Below, piece after piece: positions 1 to 6,273 of a stretch of DNA of 7,186 nt. Each line of letters begins with the position of its first letter. Positions within the stretch are counted from its first letter, which is position 1. Position numbers and translations under genes: made by a program. Where the stretch lies: the NCBI GenBank assembly GCA_024280065.1, contig JAJRQX010000106.1, forward strand, positions 1 to 7,186, given 5' to 3'. The stretch comes from Aquificota bacterium. Its GTDB lineage: Bacteria; Aquificota; Aquificia; Aquificales; Aquificaceae. The notes beneath the pieces are model-generated. The model was not told the DNA's origin and did no database searches. It was given only the letters and a program-made list of their open reading frames with translations.

Positions 1-493
1 CTTTTTTAACCTCGTTTATTGAAGCGTAGTAGGTGGGTACCCCTTTTAGGCAGGCGGTAAGAGCTATCAGACCCTCACCGTACTTTTCAAGAAGCTCATA
101 ATCTATCCTCGGCTTGTAGTAAAAACCCTCCCTGTAGGCCATGGTGGACAGCTTGAAGAGGTTCTTAAGGCCCTTTTCGTCCTTAGCTATCAGTATGAGG
201 TGGTGGTTGTATCTGTCTGTTATGTTGTCCTCGGTCCCCCTGGCCCTCCTGTCAAACCTTGAACCGGTGGTGAAGTAAGCTTCCATGCCGATTATAGGTT
301 TTATCCCTTCCGCTTTAAGGGTCCTGTAGAAGTGGAGGGAGCCGAACAGATTCCCGTGGTCGGAAACGCCCACAGCCTTAAAACCCAGTTCCCTAGCCCT
401 TTTAGCGAGGTCCTCAACCTTTATAGCACCGTCAAGGAGAGAATACTGGGTGTGGAGGTGCAGATGGACGAATTCCCTCTTTCCCCCGCCCAT
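1..493 (-). CDS. dnaE: DNA polymerase III subunit alpha, N-terminal PHP part (partial)
   Basis: This is the first 164 codons of the catalytic subunit of the replicative DNA polymerase; the rest lies beyond the left edge. What is visible is the PHP domain. The metal-site motif HLHLHT (residues 10-15) is followed by SLLDG (18-22), SDHGN (44-48) and the conserved GMEAYF stretch (69-74), then a typical NHHLIL block (96-101) and LTACLKG (145-151). The His/Asp residues expected in a metal-binding PHP site are present as far as the fragment goes. In the family, such intact PHP domains can bind metal and may proofread, unlike the degenerate domain of E. coli DnaE. The start is well fixed: an in-frame TAA lies three codons upstream (500-502) and an AAGGA sequence sits just before the ATG. 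It is the last gene of the leftward run, 95 bases after the CorC-like gene. Family assignment is very secure; whether it shares the upstream transcript is not. Confidence 0.96.
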   Translation of the reverse strand, partial: MGGGKREFVHLHLHTQYSLLDGAIKVEDLAKRARELGFKAVGVSDHGNLFGSLHFYRTLKAEGIKPIIGMEAYFTTGSRFDRRARGTEDNITDRYNHHLILIAKDEKGLKNLFKLSTMAYREGFYYKPRIDYELLEKYGEGLIALTACLKGVPTYYASINEVKK

Positions 494-501
494 CTTTCCT
501 T
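494..501 (-). promoter_or_regulatory. Shine-Dalgarno of dnaE
   Basis: The minus strand reads AAGGAAAG directly before the dnaE ATG, so the AAGGA core is three bases from the start codon. The spacing is shorter than usual. Because an in-frame TAA overlaps its first bases (500-502), no earlier start is possible in this frame. Confidence 0.55.
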
Positions 502-588
502 AATGTTAGGATCAGAACCAAACCACTTCTGTTCTAAAGATCTATGAGCTACCGCAACTTAACGTTAGACCCTTAAGTGTATGGTGCT
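494..588. other. Intergenic region between the CorC-like gene and dnaE, with two dyads
   Basis: This 95-base gap is the longest non-coding stretch in the window. It holds two short inverted repeats. The first pairs ACTTAA (557-562) with TTAAGT (573-578) around a 10-base loop and contains the palindrome TAACGTTA (560-567). The second pairs TCAGAAC (512-518) with GTTCTAA (531-537) around a 12-base loop; in the leftward transcript it would form seven pairs, one of them G-U. Neither is followed by a U-run, so neither looks like an ordinary intrinsic terminator. I could not pick out a convincing -35/-10 pair for dnaE. It may be a leader or operator region, or simply spacer. Confidence 0.4.
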
Positions 589-1860
589 TTAAGCTTTTTC
601 CTCAGACCTTCTCAGGACCTTGACTATGACCTCCTTGACCCTGTTCCTGTCCACCTCTCCCACTATGAACTTGAGGCCGTCGTACTCAAACTCATCTCCC
701 TTTGCTGGGACCTTCTCAAGATTGGCCATAACGAAGCCGCTGACCGTGTCGTAGTCGTATTCCTCTGGAAGCTCAAAGCCGAGCTTCTCGGCCAGGTCCT
801 CTATACTTGTTGAACCATCCACCCTGTACATGTCGTAAGAGATCTTCTCTATCTCGCTCTCCTCCTCCCACTCTTCGGGCACCTCTCCGACCAGCCACCT
901 GAGGAGGTCATACATGGTCACGAGGCCTGAAACCGCCCCGTGCTCATCCACAACCACAGCTATCTGGGTCTTGGCCTTCCTCAACTCCTGTAGGAGGCTG
1001 CTGACGGTCATCACCTCTGGAACTATGAGTGCCTCCCTCCTGAACTCGGAGAGTTTCCTGTCCCTGTTCTTTGTCACAGGGAGGAGGTCCTTAACGTGGA
1101 CTATTCCTGTGATATCGTCCAGCTTCTCCCTGTAAACGGGTATCCTGCTGTGTCCCTGTTTCTTAATATCCTCTATTACATCACCCACCTTCCTGTCCTC
1201 GGGGAGGGCGAACACGTCCGGCCTCGGCGTCATTATCTCCCTTACCAGGACCTCGTCCATCTCAAAGACCTTCTCTATCATCTCCTTCTCTTCCTCGGAG
1301 AACTCTCCCGACTCTATACCCATCTCAAGGATGCCGAGGAGCTTCTCCTCCGAAAGTTCAAAGATCTCCTCCTCCCTGCTCTCCACCCCAAGCTTGGAAA
1401 GAAGTCTTCTCACAGGTAGCAGAAGCACAAACCTGACGGGTGTTATTACCGTGTGGAAGAGGTAAAACACGGGCGTATACAAGGGAAGTAACCTGTCCGA
1501 TAGGGGGAGGACCACGTTCTTGGGTATGGTCTCGCCGAAGATGAATATGAGGAAGGACATCAGAACCGCGGAAATGAAGGCACCAGCAGTACCGAGCTCA
1601 TCCGTAAAGATCTTGGCACCGTATGAGGATATGAGGACGTTCACAAGCTCGTTGCCTATGAGTATGGATATAAGGACCTCCTTTGGTCTGGAGAGCATTC
1701 TGGTCAGCAGTTTGAAGACCCTTGACCTTGAATACCTGATGAGGAGAGGCTTGCTTACGCTGAAGAAGACCACCTCAGAGGAGGCAAAGAAGCCAGAGGC
1801 GAAGAGCAGAAAAACGAAGACTATAATGTCAGTAAAGATTGCAGTAAACGACCCTTCCAT
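589..1860 (-). CDS. CNNM/CorC (HlyC)-family membrane protein with CBS domains
   Basis: A 423-residue protein of the DUF21-CBS-CorC_HlyC architecture, complete. Residues 1 to about 155 form the membrane domain: hydrophobic segments near 10-28, 60-80, 94-112 and 125-150, with the family motifs GNELVN (69-74) and FGETIPK (108-114). A CBS pair follows (about 195-325), opening with the hallmark MTPR (210-213) and ending around VDEHG (304-308) and GLVTMYDLL. The C-terminal CorC_HlyC domain covers about 335-418. Characterised relatives are Mg2+ (sometimes Co2+) transporters or exporters gated by nucleotide binding to the CBS pair; older 'hemolysin C' labels are misleading. Direction and ion cannot be read from sequence. 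The start codon lies 32 bases inside the preceding ABC gene and is supported by a strong AGGAGGT nine bases upstream. The first membrane segment begins only about ten residues in, so a later start would damage it. Confidence 0.9.
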   Translation of the reverse strand: MEGSFTAIFTDIIVFVFLLFASGFFASSEVVFFSVSKPLLIRYSRSRVFKLLTRMLSRPKEVLISILIGNELVNVLISSYGAKIFTDELGTAGAFISAVLMSFLIFIFGETIPKNVVLPLSDRLLPLYTPVFYLFHTVITPVRFVLLLPVRRLLSKLGVESREEEIFELSEEKLLGILEMGIESGEFSEEEKEMIEKVFEMDEVLVREIMTPRPDVFALPEDRKVGDVIEDIKKQGHSRIPVYREKLDDITGIVHVKDLLPVTKNRDRKLSEFRREALIVPEVMTVSSLLQELRKAKTQIAVVVDEHGAVSGLVTMYDLLRWLVGEVPEEWEEESEIEKISYDMYRVDGSTSIEDLAEKLGFELPEEYDYDTVSGFVMANLEKVPAKGDEFEYDGLKFIVGEVDRNRVKEVIVKVLRRSEEKA

Positions 1861-2746
1861 TTACCTCAGACCTCCTGACACGGAAGGAACACTCCTCCCT
1901 GTAGTCTGGACACCTGGGGGCGAAGGGACAGCCCTCCTCAGGTATCTCATACTCTACCTCTTCAAACTCAGTCCCCCTCCTCTCCCTGGGATGTTTCACC
2001 GGAACGTTACTGAGCAGAAACCTTGTGTATGGGTGGAGCGGCTCCCTCAGGACCTCTCCTTTGGGTCCAAGCTCCATGACCATACCGCCGTATATAACCG
2101 TAACCCTATCCGCTATTTTCTCTATAACCCTTATATCATGGGTTATGAATATGAAGGCTATCCCTTCCTCCTTCAGGGACATGAAGAGCTTGAGGATCTC
2201 CCACTGAACGGACACATCCAGGGAGGCGGTGGGCTCGTCCGCAACTATCAGCTTGGGCCTCAGGACTATCGCCCTCGCTATCGCTACCCTCTGTCTCTGA
2301 CCTCCCGAGAGGTCGTCAGGTTTTCTTTCGGCGAGCTCGGGTTCAAGCATAACCCTCCTTATAGCCTGAATCACCCTTTCCCTTCTGTTCCTCTCACCGT
2401 GGACTAGGAGGGGCTCCTCCACTATCTCCTTTACCTTCATCCTCGGGTTCAGGGAGTTCCTCGGGTCCTGGAAGACAACAGAGACCATCCTCGTGTATTC
2501 CTTTCCCATGGAGAATATGTCCCTGCCCTCAAAGGTGACCTCACCTGAGGTCGGCCTCTCAAGCCTTAGGATCACCTTCCCGAGTGTGGTCTTACCCGAA
2601 CCCGATTCACCCACAACACCCAGTATCTCACCTTTTCTAACTTCAAGGGAGACGTTTCTGAGGGCGTAGAAGGGTTTTTTCCTGAAAAGTCCCCTCTTCA
2701 CTTTGAAGACCTTGGTAAGGTTCTTCACCCGAAGGAGCGTATCCAT
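1829..2746 (-). CDS. Oligopeptide/dipeptide-type ABC transporter ATP-binding protein (OppF/DppF class)
   Basis: A 305-residue, complete ATPase subunit of a peptide/nickel-type importer, expected on the cytoplasmic face of the membrane. Visible parts are the A-loop aromatic Tyr27, Walker A GESGSGKT (46-53), Q-loop Gln93 in FQDPRNSLNP, the signature LSGGQ (146-150), Walker B LIVADE (166-171), the D-loop SLD (175-177) and H-loop His203. The C-terminal oligo_HPY region carries HPYT (238-241) and four cysteines at 273, 279, 286 and 302. This pattern is typical of Dpp/Opp ATPases and may be a metal or Fe-S site. FQDPRNSLNP and the C-terminus point to the F-type half of a DppD/DppF-like pair. No permease, partner ATPase or binding protein is in the window, so substrate (peptide, nickel or other) is open. 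Its ATG follows the hemN stop by one base (TAGTATG) with no clear Shine-Dalgarno, suggesting translation by reinitiation. Its end overlaps the next gene by 32 bases. Confidence 0.92.
   Translation of the reverse strand: MDTLLRVKNLTKVFKVKRGLFRKKPFYALRNVSLEVRKGEILGVVGESGSGKTTLGKVILRLERPTSGEVTFEGRDIFSMGKEYTRMVSVVFQDPRNSLNPRMKVKEIVEEPLLVHGERNRRERVIQAIRRVMLEPELAERKPDDLSGGQRQRVAIARAIVLRPKLIVADEPTASLDVSVQWEILKLFMSLKEEGIAFIFITHDIRVIEKIADRVTVIYGGMVMELGPKGEVLREPLHPYTRFLLSNVPVKHPRERRGTEFEEVEYEIPEEGCPFAPRCPDYREECSFRVRRSEVNGRVVYCNLY
1870..1876 (-). promoter_or_regulatory. Shine-Dalgarno of the CorC-like gene, inside the ABC gene
   Basis: The minus strand reads AGGAGGT, ending nine bases before the ATG at 1860. 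It is the best ribosome-binding site in the window. It decides the start of the CorC-like protein even though that start lies within the upstream coding sequence, where the same bases encode Arg-Arg-Ser near the end of the ATPase. Confidence 0.75.
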
Positions 2747-2747
2747 A

Positions 2748-4118
2748 CTAGATAGTTCTTGAGAACTTTAGCTCCTTCTTGTTCTTGAGGTAAGCGTCAA
2801 AGACCATAGCCACATTCCTTATCAGGAGCCTTCCAACCGGGAGTATCCTTATCCTCCTGTCCTTAACCTCTATCAGACCGTCCTCCTCCAGCTCTTTAAG
2901 GTTCTCAAGCTCCTCACCGAAGTAGTCCTCAAAGCTTATGCCGAACATCCTCTCTATCTTTTCAAAGCTAACCCCCAGGTTACACATTATATCCATTATC
3001 ACCTCCCTCCTTATCATGTCGTCCTCCGTGAGTATGACTCCTCTGAATGTAGCTAGCTTTCCGCCATCTATTGCATCGTTGTACTCCCTCAGGGTTTTGT
3101 AGTTCTGGAAGTAGGAGTCGTAGAGCATACCTATGGAAGTCGCACCTATCCCTATCAGTTCCACACCCTTTTTTGTGGTGTATCCCTGAAAGTTCCTCCA
3201 GAGCTCCCCGTTTCTCTGGGCAACGGCGAGCTCATCCTGGGGCTTCGCAAAGTGGTCCATGCCTATGTAAACGTATCCCGCCCTCTGAAACTCCTCCACT
3301 ACCATCTCAAGTATGCTCAGCTTCTCCTCCGGTGTGGGTAGGGTCTTGGGGTCTATGTGCTTCTGGATCGGCTTCACCCAAGGGACGTAGGCGAAGCTGT
3401 AAACCGCGACTCTGTCGGGTGATAGCTCTATAACTTTTTCCACCGTTCTTCTTAAACTGTCAACCGTCTGGTAGGGAAGACCGTATATAAGGTCAATGTT
3501 TATGCTTTCAAACCCGAGGTCCCTCAGCTTTCCCATTATGTCAACCATGAGGGAGTAAGGCTGGATCCTGTTGACCGCCTTCTGGACTCTTTCGTCAAGG
3601 TCCTGAAGTCCCATGCTTATCCTGTTAAAGCCCACCTCCTTTATGGTTCTGAGCTGTTCATCGGTTGCGTATCTCGGGTCTATCTCTATGGAGATCTCCG
3701 CATCTTCACCGAACTCAAACCTCTTCCTTATCTCCTCCATAAACTCCCTTATCTCCTCAGAGTCAAGGTAGTTGGGCGTCCCACCCCCCCAGTGGAGCTG
3801 GATCACTTTCCTGCTCCTGTCAATGAGTTCGGATAGCATGTCCATCTCCTTATAGACCCTCTCAAGGTAGGGCCTCTCTATACCCTTCCTGCGGGAGATG
3901 ATTATGTTGCACCCGCAGTAATAACACCCGCTCTCACAGAAGGGTATATGGAAGTAAAGGGAAAGGGGTGTTCTCCTTGAGTTGCTCTCAAGGAGCTTCC
4001 TTTTATAGTCCTCAACGGTCACCTTCTCGGTAAACTCGGTGGCCGGCGGGTAGCTGGTGTATCTGGGTCCAGGTCTGTCATACTTCTTTACAAGGTCCCT
4101 GTCAAAGATCGTTCTCAT
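2748..4118 (-). CDS. hemN: Oxygen-independent coproporphyrinogen III dehydrogenase (radical SAM)
   Basis: Converts coproporphyrinogen III to protoporphyrinogen IX without oxygen, by radical-SAM decarboxylation of two propionate chains, in the cytoplasm. The protein is 456 residues, close to the 457 of E. coli HemN. The N-terminal arm [10 protein letters not shown] (17-26), which marks true HemN rather than the haem chaperone HemW, is present. It is followed by Tyr55 and the cluster motif C-x3-C-x2-C-x-C at Cys61, 65, 68 and 70. GGGTP (111-115) and Glu145 are SAM-site residues, and GLQD (170-173) and the later GLPYQT follow the family. The C-terminal domain is complete. The open frame extends about 29 codons further upstream, but that extension overlaps the M50 gene and does not resemble HemN, so the ATG at 4118 is chosen. 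It lies 19 bases after the M50 stop; a GAGGGGG at 4132-4138 is a rather distant (13 bases) possible ribosome site. It implies haem synthesis under anoxic or low-oxygen conditions. Confidence 0.95.
   Translation of the reverse strand: MRTIFDRDLVKKYDRPGPRYTSYPPATEFTEKVTVEDYKRKLLESNSRRTPLSLYFHIPFCESGCYYCGCNIIISRRKGIERPYLERVYKEMDMLSELIDRSRKVIQLHWGGGTPNYLDSEEIREFMEEIRKRFEFGEDAEISIEIDPRYATDEQLRTIKEVGFNRISMGLQDLDERVQKAVNRIQPYSLMVDIMGKLRDLGFESINIDLIYGLPYQTVDSLRRTVEKVIELSPDRVAVYSFAYVPWVKPIQKHIDPKTLPTPEEKLSILEMVVEEFQRAGYVYIGMDHFAKPQDELAVAQRNGELWRNFQGYTTKKGVELIGIGATSIGMLYDSYFQNYKTLREYNDAIDGGKLATFRGVILTEDDMIRREVIMDIMCNLGVSFEKIERMFGISFEDYFGEELENLKELEEDGLIEVKDRRIRILPVGRLLIRNVAMVFDAYLKNKKELKFSRTI
2754..2767. 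repeat. Perfect 6-bp dyad at the hemN/ABC gene junction
   Basis: AGTTCT and AGAACT flank a two-base centre (TG on the plus strand). The dyad overlaps the last codons of hemN and ends eight bases before the ATG of the ABC gene. As RNA only about five pairs with a four-base loop could form. It could be a weak hairpin affecting coupling, a protein-binding dyad, or chance. Confidence 0.3.
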
Positions 4119-4137
4119 AGCTATAAATATACCCCCT

Positions 4138-4791
4138 CTATACCCCTCCGAGTATGAGCTGGTAGAGGAACTTAAGTGGCGGGTATATGATCCTCCCAAG
4201 GACACCCGTGAATAGGAGAACCGTTATTACAAAGAAGCCGTATATCTCATACCTGTAGAAGAGCTCCCAGTAGCGGAAGGAGAGGAAGCTCATCAGGGCT
4301 CTGCTCCCGTCAAGGGGAGGTATGGGTATCATGTTGAAGATGGCGAGGATCAGGTTTATCAGAACGGACTTCTCGGAAAAGATGAGGAGCGGAAATATTA
4401 TAGATTTGACTATGAAGGGGTCAAGGACGTTTATGAGCCCTGAGAGAAGCCTGTAGAGAAACCCAAACAGGACCGCCAGGAGTATGTTCATACTTACGCC
4501 GGCTATAGAGACCAGGAAGGTTCCCATCCTCAGATCCCTGAAGTTGTTAGGATTTATGGGAACGGGCTTCGCCCAGCCGAATATGACGGGCGATCCGAGG
4601 AGTATGAACATACCTGGCAGTATCAGGGTCCCGAAGGGGTCTATGTGGGGAACGGGATTGAGGGTCAGCCTACCGGCAAGCTTCGCGGTGGGGTCCCCCA
4701 TCCTGTAGGCTACCCACCCGTGGGCTACCTCATGTAGTATCACAGCGAGCATAAGTGCGGGAATGGAGAGGAGGGCCTCACTTAGGTTCAT
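4138..4791 (-). CDS. Site-2 protease-like M50 zinc metalloprotease, membrane
   Basis: A 217-residue, strongly hydrophobic protein of the short, PDZ-less M50B group (YwhC/SREBP S2P-like). The zinc motif HEVAH (20-24) lies in the first membrane segment. [14 protein letters not shown] (42-55), [11 protein letters not shown] (71-81) and AGVSMN (97-102) follow. The second active-site motif is [12 protein letters not shown] (153-164), whose Asp161 is the expected third zinc ligand. About five or six membrane segments are visible, including around 92-113, 131-152 and 184-200. The family cleaves substrates inside the membrane, but short PDZ-less members have mostly unknown substrates, so none is assigned. 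It is the first gene of the leftward run, diverging from rimP across 25 bases. No Shine-Dalgarno precedes the ATG; a TATAAT 9-14 bases upstream suggests a nearly leaderless message. The AGVSMN segment replaces the more common AGPxxN form, but catalytic residues are intact. Confidence 0.91.
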   Translation of the reverse strand: MNLSEALLSIPALMLAVILHEVAHGWVAYRMGDPTAKLAGRLTLNPVPHIDPFGTLILPGMFILLGSPVIFGWAKPVPINPNNFRDLRMGTFLVSIAGVSMNILLAVLFGFLYRLLSGLINVLDPFIVKSIIFPLLIFSEKSVLINLILAIFNMIPIPPLDGSRALMSFLSFRYWELFYRYEIYGFFVITVLLFTGVLGRIIYPPLKFLYQLILGGV

Positions 4792-4799
4792 AACAGAGA

Positions 4800-4805
4800 A
4801 TTATA
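4800..4805 (-). promoter_or_regulatory. Putative -10 element for the leftward (M50-hemN) run
   Basis: The minus strand reads TATAAT here, a perfect match to the housekeeping-sigma -10 consensus. A start about seven bases downstream would fall near 4793, leaving a leader of only about two bases before the ATG at 4791. I see no good -35 at 16-18 bases upstream, where the sequence lies inside rimP. This is inference from one hexamer. Confidence 0.4.
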
Positions 4806-4809
4806 AAAT
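4802..4809 (+). promoter_or_regulatory. Putative -10 element for the rimP-nusA operon
   Basis: The plus strand reads TATAAAAT, containing the -10-like hexamers TATAAA (4802-4807) and TAAAAT (4804-4809). Either would start transcription at about 4814-4816, one to three bases before the rimP ATG. It overlaps the leftward -10 candidate on the other strand. No clear -35 is visible, and no Shine-Dalgarno precedes rimP, which fits a leaderless message. The short AT-rich sequence could also match by chance. Confidence 0.3.
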
Positions 4810-4816
4810 AATAGTT

Positions 4817-5290
4817 ATGAATATTGACGGCAAGAAGATCGCTGAAAGGATAAAGGAACTCATAGAGCCGGTGATCAAAAACTTAGGGTACCGCCTCTTT
4901 GATGTGGAGTTCAAGCCTGAAAGAGGGTGGGTTCTCAGGGTGATAATAGACAAGCAGGGAGGGGTGACCATAAAGGATTGTGAGGAGGTTAGCAGGAAGA
5001 TAGGTGCCCTTCTTGACGTTGAGGACATAATACCCGTCTCCTACGTCCTTGAGATATCTTCTCCCGGACTCACGCGCCAGCTTGAGAAACCCGAACACTA
5101 CGAGTTCTTTAAGGGTAGGCTCGTGAAGGTCTTCTTGAGAGAGCCCATCTCCGGGAGGAGGGAGCTGACCGGCTACGTGGAGGGTGTCAGCGAAGGTATA
5201 ATTACGATCAGGGAGAAGGAGAAGGGAGAGGAGCTTCACATCCCATTCTCCGTTATCGCGAGGGGCAGGCTGGAGCCGGAGCTATGGTAA
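4817..5290 (+). CDS. rimP: Ribosome maturation factor RimP
   Basis: A 157-residue, complete RimP, a cytoplasmic factor that binds the 30S subunit and assists its late assembly. The N-terminal alpha/beta domain (about 1-85) has the typical opening of a helix followed by LGYRLFDVEF (23-32) and LRVIID (40-45). The family signature YVLEISSPGLTRQL (76-89) joins it to the SH3-like C-terminal domain (about 90-155). The length is usual for the family. The frame stays open upstream to 4763, but that part is antisense to the M50 N-terminus and is not RimP-like, so the ATG at 4817 is preferred. There is no recognisable Shine-Dalgarno before it. It is the first gene of a rimP-nusA-methyltransferase operon and its last seven bases overlap nusA (CTATGGTAA). 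The rimP-nusA order is widely conserved in bacteria. Confidence 0.95.
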   Translation: MNIDGKKIAERIKELIEPVIKNLGYRLFDVEFKPERGWVLRVIIDKQGGVTIKDCEEVSRKIGALLDVEDIIPVSYVLEISSPGLTRQLEKPEHYEFFKGRLVKVFLREPISGRRELTGYVEGVSEGIITIREKEKGEELHIPFSVIARGRLEPELW

Positions 5291-6273
5291 AGAACATAAG
5301 GAGACTTATAGAGCAGGTAGCCAAAGAGAAGGACCTGCCAGAGAAGGTCGTTGAGTTCGCCCTTAAGAACGCCATAGCCATAGCCATAAAGAAGGACAAG
5401 AGGATAAGGGAGCAGTTGGATATAGAGTTCACAGACGAGGGCATAAAAGTCTACATAGTCAGGAAGAAGGAGAAACTCCCTCTTGACATATCAATGGAAG
5501 ACGTGAACAGGATAGCGGCCCACGCAGCAAAGGAGGAGTTCCTGAGCGAGCTTGAGCGTGCTGAGAGGGAGAGAGGGTTCCTTGAGTACAAGGAGCTTGA
5601 AGGGGAGGTGGTTACGGGTATAGTCAGGAAGGTCCTGGGGAGCGGGGACATACTTGTGGACCTCGGAAAGGTTGAGGCGGTTCTGCCGAGGAGGGAGCAG
5701 ATCCCGGGCGAGGAGTACAGCATAGGTGACAGGGTGAAGGCCTTGCTCCTTGAAGTCAAGAAGGTCCACGGTGAGCCGAGACTTATCCTTTCAAGGACAC
5801 ACCCCCTCTTTCTGAAGAGACTTCTTGAGACGGAGATACCGGAGGTGGCGGAGAGGGAGATAGAGATAAAGGCGGTTGCACGCATACCCGGTGAGAGGGC
5901 CAAGGTTGCGGTTTACGCAAAGGACCTGAAGATGGACCCCGTCGGGATAGTCGTGGGTCTGAGAGGTTCAAGGATACAGCCTATATCGGAGGAGCTCTGC
6001 GGTGAGAAGATAGACGTGATAAGGTGGACGGACGATGAAGAGGAGTTCATAAGGAGGGCCCTCTCTCCCGCCCAGCCAACCGCGGTGAGACTTATACCTG
6101 AAGAGGAGAGGGCGGAGGTTGCTGTCCCGAAGGATCAGCTTTCTTTGGCGATAGGTAAAAAAGGAACAAACGTCAAGCTTGCCCACAAGCTGACCGAGTG
6201 GCACATAGACGTGATGTCGGAGGAGGACTTTGAGAGGATCTCCCAGCTCAGAAACCAAAAGGACGGTGAGTGA
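5284..6273 (+). CDS. nusA: Transcription termination/antitermination factor NusA
   Basis: A 329-residue NusA that binds RNA polymerase and nascent RNA, modulating pausing, termination and rRNA antitermination. The N-terminal polymerase-binding domain spans about 1-103, the S1 domain about 104-172 (GEVVTGIVRKV, DILVDLG), KH1 about 185-250 with VGLRGSRI (224-231), and KH2 about 265-325 with IGKKGTNVKLAHKLTEWHID (290-309). The protein ends soon after KH2, with no acidic C-terminal repeats of the E. coli kind. It is therefore a minimal form, shorter than the 495 residues of E. coli and like that of other thermophiles. The ATG overlaps the rimP stop by seven bases, and its end overlaps the next gene by eight, so expression should be coupled along the operon. 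KH1 and KH2 GxxG loops are intact. infB, which often follows nusA, is not the next gene. Confidence 0.96.
   Translation: MVKNIRRLIEQVAKEKDLPEKVVEFALKNAIAIAIKKDKRIREQLDIEFTDEGIKVYIVRKKEKLPLDISMEDVNRIAAHAAKEEFLSELERAERERGFLEYKELEGEVVTGIVRKVLGSGDILVDLGKVEAVLPRREQIPGEEYSIGDRVKALLLEVKKVHGEPRLILSRTHPLFLKRLLETEIPEVAEREIEIKAVARIPGERAKVAVYAKDLKMDPVGIVVGLRGSRIQPISEELCGEKIDVIRWTDDEEEFIRRALSPAQPTAVRLIPEEERAEVAVPKDQLSLAIGKKGTNVKLAHKLTEWHIDVMSEEDFERISQLRNQKDGE

Noticed and set aside
494..565. tRNA-like fragments on the minus strand (TAGCTCA, then GGTTCTGATCC)
   Set aside because: They resemble D-arm and T-arm consensus pieces, but no D-stem partner, acceptor pairing or CCA end can be built, and the T-stem has a mismatch. 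Not a tRNA.
557..578. Intrinsic terminator after the CorC-like gene
   Set aside because: The AT-rich six-base-pair stem has no following U-run in the leftward direction, so a terminator call is not supported.
1520..2407. A 295-codon open frame on the plus strand
   Set aside because: It is antisense to the ABC and CorC-like genes, both of which have clear family motifs. Its translation shows no domain and it arises from stop-poor complement composition.
4119..4205. N-terminal extension of HemN by 29 residues
   Set aside because: It overlaps the M50 coding sequence and has no HemN-like features; the ATG at 4118 gives the normal family length.
4763..4816. Upstream ATG for RimP at 4763
   Set aside because: The extra 18 residues are antisense to the M50 N-terminus and do not match RimP; the ATG at 4817 gives a typical protein.
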